The notes beneath the pieces were generated by a model. The model had not been told where the DNA came from, ran no database searches, and saw only the letters and a program-made list of their open reading frames with translations. Below, piece by piece: positions 26,679 through 33,237 of a stretch of DNA of 33,237 nt. The translations under genes were made by a program, and so were the position numbers. The stretch is from Alphaproteobacteria bacterium (lineage in GTDB: Bacteria; Pseudomonadota; Alphaproteobacteria; JAJFIK01): positions 1 through 33,237 of the forward strand of contig JANQLJ010000082.1 of assembly GCA_028280665.1 (NCBI GenBank). Reading direction: 5' to 3'. The first letter of the stretch is position 1. The number at the start of each line of letters is the position of its first letter.

Positions 26679-27695
26679 ATGTTCCGTTACCTGACGATTT
26701 GCCTTGCCGCCGTGCTTACGTTTGCATTTGCGCAAGACGCCCCGGCGCAAGACGGGGACCGGTCCTACATTCTTGCGACGGCCACTACGGGCGGGACGTA
26801 CTACCCGGTGGGCGTGGCCCTTGCGACGCTGACCAAGGTGCGGCTCGAGCCCTCGACCGGCGTTTCGCTTTCCGCCATCAGCTCAGCGGGCTCGGCGGAG
26901 AACGTGCGGCTGTTGCGCGACGGCGAAGCGCAGTTCGCTATTCTGCAAGGCCTTTATGGCGCGTGGGCATGGGTGGGCGATGGCCCACTCCAGAGTGGCG
27001 GCCCGCAAACCCACTTGCGCGCCATCACCATGCTGTGGCCCAATGTGGAGCAATTCGTGGTCCGCACCCAGTTCGCCGGGGGCGGCACAATGGCCGGCAT
27101 GGACGCCATGCGCGGGCGGCGCTTTTCCATCGGCGCGCGTAACTCAGGCACCGAAGGCTCGGGCCGTCATATACTGGAAGCGCTGGGATACGCGCCGGAC
27201 GATGATTTCGAGCTGGTCTATCAAGGCTACGGGCCCAGCGCCGATTCCCTCCAGAACGGCGTCATCGACGGCATGAATGCGCCCGCTGGCATTCCCGTGG
27301 CCGCCCTTACCCGGGCCTTCGCCGCGGATGGGGAAGGCCTCACCATTCTTGCCTTTACCGATGACGAGATCGCCGCGGTAAACGCGCAATACCCGCTCTG
27401 GACACGCTTTGACATTCCCGCAGGCACCTATCCCGGCCAGATCGGGCTTGTGCGCACGGTGGCCCAGCCCAACTTCCTCGCCGCGCGCGCCGACATCGAC
27501 GAGGAGGCGGTCTACCTGATCACCAAAACAATCTATGAGAACCTACCGTTCCTTGCGGGCATTCATGCGGCCACGTCCTTCATGGCGCTTGACCGCGCCA
27601 TTGCCGGGCTGCCCATGCCGCTTCACCCGGGCGCGTTGCGCTATTACGAGGAAGCGGGGCTTGAGATACCGGACCGCCTGCGGCCGCCAGAATAG
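26679..27695 (+). CDS. TAXI-family TRAP transporter solute-binding protein
   Basis: Signal peptide; ILATATTGGTYYPVGVALATL, SSAGSAENVRLLRDGEAQFAILQG, FSIGARNSGTEGSGRHILEALGY. Confidence 0.93.
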   Translation: MFRYLTICLAAVLTFAFAQDAPAQDGDRSYILATATTGGTYYPVGVALATLTKVRLEPSTGVSLSAISSAGSAENVRLLRDGEAQFAILQGLYGAWAWVGDGPLQSGGPQTHLRAITMLWPNVEQFVVRTQFAGGGTMAGMDAMRGRRFSIGARNSGTEGSGRHILEALGYAPDDDFELVYQGYGPSADSLQNGVIDGMNAPAGIPVAALTRAFAADGEGLTILAFTDDEIAAVNAQYPLWTRFDIPAGTYPGQIGLVRTVAQPNFLAARADIDEEAVYLITKTIYENLPFLAGIHAATSFMALDRAIAGLPMPLHPGALRYYEEAGLEIPDRLRPPE

Positions 27696-27704
27696 CGTAT
27701 CATC

Positions 27705-29810
27705 ATGACCGCCGACCCTCTTACGGACCTGCAAAGCGAACGGGAACGCCCGCTCCGTGGGCGGCTGGGTTTCGTCTTCGCCGCGCTGGCCGTGGTGATC
27801 GCCGCCGCGCATATCTATTTCAACACCATAGCGACACTTTCGGACCTATGGCGATCCGCGCTCCATTTTGCCATGTTCGGGTTTGCCGCAGCGCTTATCT
27901 ACCCCCTCGCGCACCCCAAGGCGCGGGCACTTCGCGCCCTGACCTTGTGGGTGGACATGGGCCTGGGCGCTATGGCCGCGGGGTGCGGGCTTTATCTCGT
28001 TTTTGCCGAGACAGGCTTTTACGCGCGCGGCGCAACCTTCAATACTGCGGACTGGGCGGTATCCGCCGCTGCCATCTTGCTGGTGCTTGAATTCGCACGC
28101 CGCACGGCGGGGCTTTTCATTCCGGTACTGATCATTTTATCGCTTTCCTATGTCGTCATATGGGGAAGCTGGCTCGACGGCGTCTTTCATTTTCCCGGCT
28201 TGAGCTGGGAAACCCTGCTGCGCCGCAGCTTTTATGGCGAGGAAGGCATGTTCGGCCCCATCGCGCGCATCAGTTGGTCCTACGTTTTCATGTTCATCCT
28301 GTTCGGCGCGTTCCTCACCCAATCGGGCGCAAGCGACTTCATCGTGCGGCTCGCCAAGGCGGCGGCGCGGCGCCTTACGGGCGGGCCGGGGCTGATCGCG
28401 GTTTTCGCATCCGGGCTGATGGGATCGGTTACGGGCTCGGCGGTCGCAAACACGGTCGCCACCGGATCGGTGACCATCCCCCTTATGAAGCGGTCTGGGT
28501 TTCCGCCCCGCTTTGCCGCGGGCGTCGAGGCCGCCGCCTCCACCGGCGGCCAGCTCATGCCGCCAATCATGGGCGCGGGCGCGTTCGTGATGGCGACGTT
28601 CACCCAGATCTCCTACCTCCACATCGTCGCCGTCTCGGTAGTGCCGGCGGCGCTCTATTTCTTCACCGTCGGTCTTTTCGTGCGCATCGAAGCGCAAAAG
28701 GCGGGCCTCACACCGCGCGAGGATGAAGGCGAACGGGTCTTCCAAGTCCTTGGCGAAGGCTGGACATACCTGGTGCCGCTCCTGGTGCTGGTCGGCGTTC
28801 TGGTTGCCGGTTTCACGCCAACTTATGCGGCGGGGATTGCAACGCTTTCCATCATCGCCCTTTCGTGGATCGCCGGGCCGCGCATGGGCCCAAAAAAGAT
28901 ATTGAGCGCCGCCGCGCTCGCCGTTAAGTCCATGACGCAAACCGCGATCCTGCTGATCGCCGTGGGGCTGATCATCAACGTGATCGGCATGACCGGCGTC
29001 GGCAACACGTTTTCCCTGATGATCACAAGCTGGGCCGGCGGCAGCCTTTTGATCACGTTGATCCTGATCGCGCTTGCCTCGCTGGTTTTGGGGATGGGAT
29101 TGCCCGTGACCGCCGCTTACATCGTGCTCGCGACACTCGCCGCGCCCGCGCTCACCACTCTCATTCAGAATGCGGAACTGGTCCGGTTACTCATGGAAGG
29201 GGCGGTCAGCCAGGAAGCGCAAGCGGTACTCATGCTCATCGATCCGGCCTACGCCGCCGGGGCGCCGCTTACCGCCGAAGCCGCGCGGGCACTTCTTACG
29301 CAAGTGCCGCCGGAAATGATGCCCATGCTCACTCAAACATCACTGGCGCCCGCAGCAGTGGTCTCCGCACTGCTCTCGGCGCATCTGATCATCTTTTGGC
29401 TAAGCCAGGATTCGAACGTCACCCCGCCCGTGGCACTTGCCGCTTTTGCCGCGGCCACCATCGCCGGGACCCGGCCCATGCGCACGGGGCTCACGGCGTG
29501 GAAGCTCGCCAAGGGTCTTTATCTCGTGCCGCTTCTTTTCGCTTACACCGCCCTTGTCGGCGGAAGCGCATTGGAGATCGTGTGGATCGTGGTTACCGGT
29601 GGCGCGGCGTTCCTTGCCTTTGCCGCTGCGCTCGAGGGTTGGCTCGAAGGCCCATTGAGCCTGCCCGCAAGGGGCCTTGCTCTGCTTACCGGTCTTGCGG
29701 CTCTGCCGGTCTGGGGACTTTGGCCCCTTTCGGCGGTAGGTACCGCACTTGCCGCCCTTTTGCTCACGCGCGGGTATCTCTTGAAAATTCTGCCCCGCAG
29801 AAGGTCTTGA
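27705..29810 (+). CDS. Fused TRAP transporter permease (DctQ-like + DctM-like)
   Basis: 701-aa polytopic protein; GLMGSVTGSAVANTVATGSVTIPLMKRSGFPPRFAAGVEAAASTGGQLMPPIMGAGAFVMA, LGMGLPVTAAYIVLATLAAPAL. Confidence 0.94.
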   Translation: MTADPLTDLQSERERPLRGRLGFVFAALAVVIAAAHIYFNTIATLSDLWRSALHFAMFGFAAALIYPLAHPKARALRALTLWVDMGLGAMAAGCGLYLVFAETGFYARGATFNTADWAVSAAAILLVLEFARRTAGLFIPVLIILSLSYVVIWGSWLDGVFHFPGLSWETLLRRSFYGEEGMFGPIARISWSYVFMFILFGAFLTQSGASDFIVRLAKAAARRLTGGPGLIAVFASGLMGSVTGSAVANTVATGSVTIPLMKRSGFPPRFAAGVEAAASTGGQLMPPIMGAGAFVMATFTQISYLHIVAVSVVPAALYFFTVGLFVRIEAQKAGLTPREDEGERVFQVLGEGWTYLVPLLVLVGVLVAGFTPTYAAGIATLSIIALSWIAGPRMGPKKILSAAALAVKSMTQTAILLIAVGLIINVIGMTGVGNTFSLMITSWAGGSLLITLILIALASLVLGMGLPVTAAYIVLATLAAPALTTLIQNAELVRLLMEGAVSQEAQAVLMLIDPAYAAGAPLTAEAARALLTQVPPEMMPMLTQTSLAPAAVVSALLSAHLIIFWLSQDSNVTPPVALAAFAAATIAGTRPMRTGLTAWKLAKGLYLVPLLFAYTALVGGSALEIVWIVVTGGAAFLAFAAALEGWLEGPLSLPARGLALLTGLAALPVWGLWPLSAVGTALAALLLTRGYLLKILPRRRS

Positions 29811-29833
29811 ACGCGGCGAAATCCTTCCCACTT
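29806..29833 (+). promoter_or_regulatory. Candidate RpoH (sigma-32) promoter for hsp20
   Basis: CTTGAA (29806-29811)-N14-TCCCACTT (29826-29833), compared with CTTGAA/CCCCATNT. Confidence 0.5.
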
Positions 29834-29888
29834 ATGAAAGGCGCCGGGATGCTCAAGCGAGGTCCTGAAAGCGCAAAAACGCAACAAC

Positions 29889-29936
29889 GGGCGTGGCCAG
29901 ATGGCGTGCCCAAAGACATCGCTCAAAGGAGGATGA
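29889..29936 (+). promoter_or_regulatory. ROSE-like RNA thermometer in the hsp20 5' UTR
   Basis: Hairpin GGGCG-TG-GCC-AGAT-GGC-G-TGCCC (29889-29911), then 3' hairpin CATC-g-CTC-AAAG-GAG-GATG (29917-29935) with one bulged G opposite the SD AAAGGAGGAT, next to ATG at 29941. Confidence 0.65.
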
Positions 29937-29940
29937 TCCC

Positions 29941-30396
29941 ATGCGGACGTTTGACCTATCCCCTCTTTATCGCTCGACCGTAGGCTTTGACCGGCTGTTC
30001 AATTTGATTGACGGTGGCGGCGCCTTCGATGCGGGCTCCAGCTATCCGCCCTACAACATCGAACGGCTGGATGAAAACACCTACGAAATCAGTATGGCCG
30101 TGGCCGGGTTCGGTGAGGACGACCTTGAAATTGAGATCAAGGAAAACGCGCTCACCATCAGCGGCGGGCGCGGCGAAGAAACCCGCGACCGGACATTCCT
30201 GCATCAAGGCATTGCGACGCGCGCCTTTGAACGCCGCTTCCAGCTTGCCGATCATGTGGAAGTGAAAGGTGCCAAACTTGAGAACGGCCTTTTGACCGTC
30301 GCGCTTGAAAGGGTGATCCCCGAAGCCTTGAAACCACGCCGGATCGAGATTTCCGGCGGCGGCGGCACCAAGACCATCGAAAACAAAGCCGCGTAA
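29941..30396 (+). CDS. Small heat shock protein, Hsp20/IbpA class A
   Basis: MRTFDLSPLYRSTVGFDRLFNLID...YPPYNIERLDENTYEISMAVAGFGEDDLEIEIKENALTISG; alpha-crystallin domain. Confidence 0.96.
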   Translation: MRTFDLSPLYRSTVGFDRLFNLIDGGGAFDAGSSYPPYNIERLDENTYEISMAVAGFGEDDLEIEIKENALTISGGRGEETRDRTFLHQGIATRAFERRFQLADHVEVKGAKLENGLLTVALERVIPEALKPRRIEISGGGGTKTIENKAA

Positions 30397-30445
30397 CCTC
30401 CCTCCGTGCCCCTTGGAAGGAAGGCAGCCCCCTATCACACGCGGC

Positions 30446-30964
30446 CTAGCGGAGCGCGCCTGGAACTTTGTTTCCGGGCGCGCTTTCGCGTGCGGCGATC
30501 AGTGGACCCACCTGTGCCCGGACCCGGCGCAGCTTTTGATCCGCAACCGCATAGCCTTGTGCGAGAAAACAATCGACCAGAAGCCGCTGTTGCTTCTTGC
30601 CGGTGAACACGCTGGGAAGCGAGACCTGCATCGCGCCGCAGCCCAGGCGCTGGGCCTGGCGGTCCATCTCCTCGATCATCTTCTCAAAGAGCGGTTCGGG
30701 ATCAAGCGCCCCCGCCGCAATGAAGTTGTCGACGCTGAACACGTTCTCATGATCGAGGCTCGGTTGCGTGGCCCAAGTGTAAAGGGCGACAAGGCAGTCC
30801 TTGCCGAGGGAGGCAACGGTGGTGCCCCGTCCTCTGCCGTAACGATCAATGCTTGCCAGATAGGCGCGCCACCGGGCGAGATCCACCTCCGGCTTCATCA
30901 AATGCACCAGAATGTAGGCCCGCTCATGTTCGCACGGGCGCAGCGGATGAATATCGATGATCAC
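30446..30964 (-). CDS. Protein of unknown function, possibly GNAT-like
   Basis: 172-aa ORF with GTG start, SD AGGAGG at 30974-30979 (9-nt spacer); MIIDIHPLRPCEHERAYILVHLMKPEVDLARWRAYLASIDRYG; family call is tentative. Confidence 0.65.
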   Translation of the reverse strand: MIIDIHPLRPCEHERAYILVHLMKPEVDLARWRAYLASIDRYGRGRGTTVASLGKDCLVALYTWATQPSLDHENVFSVDNFIAAGALDPEPLFEKMIEEMDRQAQRLGCGAMQVSLPSVFTGKKQQRLLVDCFLAQGYAVADQKLRRVRAQVGPLIAARESAPGNKVPGALR

Positions 30965-31014
30965 ACGCGCGTACCTCCTGCCGCTCTTTTTATTGGCCGT
31001 GCGCCGGTTTTGCC

Positions 31015-31028
31015 TTGATCTAGGTCAC
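31015..31028. promoter_or_regulatory. FNR/FixK-type box, imperfect
   Basis: TTGAT-CTAG-GTCAC; 8 of 10 conserved positions of TTGAT-N4-ATCAA. Confidence 0.5.
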
Positions 31029-31039
31029 CCGCGGATTTC

Positions 31040-31053
31040 TTGATCGACATCAA
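31040..31053. promoter_or_regulatory. FNR/FixK-type box, perfect
   Basis: TTGAT-CGAC-ATCAA; 10 of 10 conserved positions. Confidence 0.7.
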
Positions 31054-31187
31054 GGCCTTGCTTGTACAGGCGTGAGAGATTGATTGCGGTTGCCCGGCGC
31101 CCAAGCATCGCCGGGACAAAAGGCCGTTCACGGAAAATTCCGGGTCCGGTCCAAGCCTTATAGATTCGCGCCCGGCATTTGCATCGG

Positions 31188-31237
31188 AGCCCTTGAGCGG
31201 TCTAGATTTGCGCGCAAATTCAGACCGCACGAGGGCT
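31188..31237. repeat. 50-nt near-perfect inverted repeat/hairpin abutting the HSL-hydrolase start codon
   Basis: AGCCCT-tga-GCGGTCT-ag-ATTTGCGCGCAAAT-tc-AGACCGC-acg-AGGGCT, followed by TTTTATG; includes SD GAGG. Confidence 0.85.
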
Positions 31238-31241
31238 TTTT

Positions 31242-32240
31242 ATGCCGGGACTAAGAGAGTGGGTGCTGGCGTTTGTTCTTCGCTACCTCCGCAGCCAGCG
31301 CCGCCGTGCGGCCCCCGATCTTGCCTTCACGGTTTGGCGCAAGCAGATTGCCAATGCGGCGCGGCGCGCGGCGAAGCTGCCCAAAGATGCCCGGGTCACG
31401 GAAGTTGACGTCAACGGCGTGCCGGCGGAATGGGTCGAGCGGGGCCTGAGCCGCGCCCACCGGGTGATCCTCTATTTTCACGGCGGGGGATATTGCGGCG
31501 GCTCGCCCGACAGCCACCGCCCCCTGGTTTCCCGGCTTTGCAATACGGCGCACGCGCGCGCGCTTATTCCCGCCTACCGGATTGCGCCGGAATACCCCTT
31601 CCCCGCCGCCTTCGAAGACGCCCTTGTCTGTTATCGCTGGCTGCTGGCAAGCGGCATCGACCCGGACGGCATCGCCATAGCCGGAGATTCCGCTGGCGGC
31701 GGGCTTGCGCTCGCCACCGCCATGGCCGTCCGAGACGAGGGCCTGGCTCTCCCTGGGTGCATTGTCTTGATCTCCCCTTGGACGGACCTTGCCCTTTCCG
31801 GCCGTTCCTTGCTCCGGGCCACGCGGCTCGATCCGTTTTTAGATATTCGCGACCTTGCGGGCTTTGCGCATCAATACCTGGATGGAAACTCCCCCACCGA
31901 CCCGCACGCATCGCCGCTCTATGGTGAGTTTCATAGTCTTCCTTCGACGCTTATCCATGTGGGCTCCAATGAAGTTCTGAAAGACGATGCGGTGAGAACT
32001 GCGAAGCTTGCCGAGGAAGCAGGGGTCGATGTGAGCGTCGAGGTCTGGGGCGATCAATACCACGTCTTCCAGGCCTTGCCGGTAAAGGCGGCGGAAGCCT
32101 CGATTGCGCGTCTGGGCTCGTTTATCCGTTCGCGCACGGTTCTTTCGGCGGTGGCGCGCCCCACGGTTCCTGCCGCCGGGAATGAAGGCGCGCCTACTTT
32201 GGAAAACCCGCAAACACCGAGCGGAAGCCGTCCGGGCTAA
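31242..32240 (+). CDS. Alpha/beta hydrolase fold-3 (HSL-family esterase-like)
   Basis: YFHGGGYCGGSPDSHR (HGGG oxyanion motif), IAGDSAGGGLALATA, YRIAPEYPFPAAFEDALVCYRWL. Confidence 0.93.
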   Translation: MPGLREWVLAFVLRYLRSQRRRAAPDLAFTVWRKQIANAARRAAKLPKDARVTEVDVNGVPAEWVERGLSRAHRVILYFHGGGYCGGSPDSHRPLVSRLCNTAHARALIPAYRIAPEYPFPAAFEDALVCYRWLLASGIDPDGIAIAGDSAGGGLALATAMAVRDEGLALPGCIVLISPWTDLALSGRSLLRATRLDPFLDIRDLAGFAHQYLDGNSPTDPHASPLYGEFHSLPSTLIHVGSNEVLKDDAVRTAKLAEEAGVDVSVEVWGDQYHVFQALPVKAAEASIARLGSFIRSRTVLSAVARPTVPAAGNEGAPTLENPQTPSGSRPG

Positions 32241-33237
32241 CCGTCGCGCGCTCCAAATCAATGCCGCGCAAGTTCGCGGCCCCAAGAACAGCGCCTCTAA
32301 GATCGGCGCGGGCGAGCACCGCTCCTTCAAGATCGACACCGCGCAAATCCGCGCCGCGCAAGTCCGCGCTCCGCAAGTTTGCGCCGCAGCCCCGCGTCGC
32401 AACGGGCCGCTTGCCCTCGACCGCCAGGGGGCCGAGCGCTGCACCCCTTAAGTCCGCACCGGCAAATCGGGCGCCGTTCAAGCTCGCGCCGCGAAGGTCG
32501 GCACGGGTGAGATTAGCTTTACGGAAATCGGCGCCCGCAAGCTGCGCCCCCTTAAGGCATACGCCGGACAAATCCATCCCGAAGAAGGTGGCATTAGGTG
32601 CAACAAGCGCCGTCAGGTCGCGCCCTGAAAGCACGCCCGCATCCCGCAAATCCGCATTGCCTAAAAGACCTGGCTCGCCCCCGGCGCCGTGCGAGCGCAC
32701 CCAGGCCTGATGCCGCGCAAGAACCTCCGCTAGCGAAGGCCCGCCCTCGTCCACCGATGGAGCCGCGGGTGCGTCCCGGACCACATGCCGCAGATGTGCC
32801 CCATTGAAAAGAACGCCCTCCGTCATGGCGCCCGCCAAGACCGCGCCTTCAAGATCGGCGCCCAAAAGGATGGCGCCGGTCAGGTCCGCGCCGTCGAGCA
32901 TAGCCTGCGTGAGCCGGGCATTGGTAAAATTCGCGGCAACAAGACGGCACCCGCCGAAATCCACCTCAGCAAGGTCCACAGGCCGGGCAACCACGCCGCC
33001 AAGAGATGAGCTTGTTTCCGCGTGCTCAGTGTCTGAGGTGGATGACGCGCGCGGATCGACCACCTCGCCAAAGTCCGCTTCGCAGAAATTCGCATCGGTG
33101 ATGCTCGCGCCCATAAGGCAGGCCCCGCTTAGGTCGGCCCTGCGCGCTCGTGCGCCGTCAAGCGCCGCGCCCGTAAGGTCCGCCAGGCGAAAGACGGCCC
33201 CCTCGATAACCGCGCCTTCGAAACGCGCGCCGCGCAG
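32194..33237 (-). CDS. Pentapeptide-repeat protein, 5' truncated by the window edge
   Basis: A(D/N)LxG-type repeats (RADLRGASLNGARFAGADLRGAAL). The frame stays open past the listed Met (33114) to base 33237: LRGARFEGAVIEGAVFRLADLTGAALDGARARRADLSGACLMGA. Confidence 0.9.
   Translation of the reverse strand: MRGARFEGAVIEGAVFRLADLTGAALDGARARRADLSGACLMGASITDANFCEADFGEVVDPRASSTSDTEHAETSSSLGGVVARPVDLAEVDFGGCRLVAANFTNARLTQAMLDGADLTGAILLGADLEGAVLAGAMTEGVLFNGAHLRHVVRDAPAAPSVDEGGPSLAEVLARHQAWVRSHGAGGEPGLLGNADLRDAGVLSGRDLTALVAPNATFFGMDLSGVCLKGAQLAGADFRKANLTRADLRGASLNGARFAGADLRGAALGPLAVEGKRPVATRGCGANLRSADLRGADLRGVDLEGAVLARADLRGAVLGAANLRGIDLERATVSPDGFRSVFAGFPK

Noticed and set aside
28137-28940. 267-aa minus-strand ORF rich in Arg/His/Asp
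   Set aside because: Antisense to the TRAP permease; composition reflects the complement of hydrophobic codons.
32261-32710. 149-aa plus-strand ORF with regular APRKSAP-type repeats
   Set aside because: Its periodicity is the antisense image of the 15-nt pentapeptide-repeat coding pattern, not an independent repeat protein or CRISPR-like array.
1-33237. CRISPR array, prophage, IS element, rRNA or known defence/toxin cassette
   Set aside because: No spaced direct repeats, transposase/integrase motifs, rRNA segments or defence-family signatures seen on either strand.

Overview
The window reads as an ordinary, gene-dense, GC-rich chromosomal segment, most likely from an alphaproteobacterium (CpdR-like receiver, zinc-ligand-poor L36, class A Hsp20). 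I see no prophage, IS element, CRISPR array, rRNA or recognisable defence island. About 30 protein genes are supported. They include glycerate 2-kinase, pyruvate kinase, L36, an MltB-like transglycosylase, an MFS transporter, two beta-barrel proteins, an S66 carboxypeptidase, a PlsC-type acyltransferase, a GT-A-like protein with a histone-H1-like tail, a PLP decarboxylase, HMG-CoA lyase, CpdR, an N-formylglutamate amidohydrolase-like protein, an SLT protein, a GT4 glycosyltransferase, an XRE regulator, a HisN-like phosphatase, two tandem acyl-CoA carboxylase carboxyltransferase paralogs around a YbjN gene, MaoC, a TAXI-TRAP transporter, Hsp20, an HSL-type hydrolase and a pentapeptide-repeat protein cut by the window end. 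There is one tRNA-Val(GAC). The most interesting signals are non-coding: (i) a ROSE-like RNA thermometer plus RpoH-like promoter before hsp20; (ii) a 50-nt near-perfect inverted repeat containing the SD of an HSL-type hydrolase; (iii) two FNR/FixK-type boxes, one perfect, upstream of an uncharacterised gene; (iv) an SD/anti-SD hairpin between tRNA-Val and the HMG-CoA lyase gene. All calls are by eye from the sequence; no database search was run.
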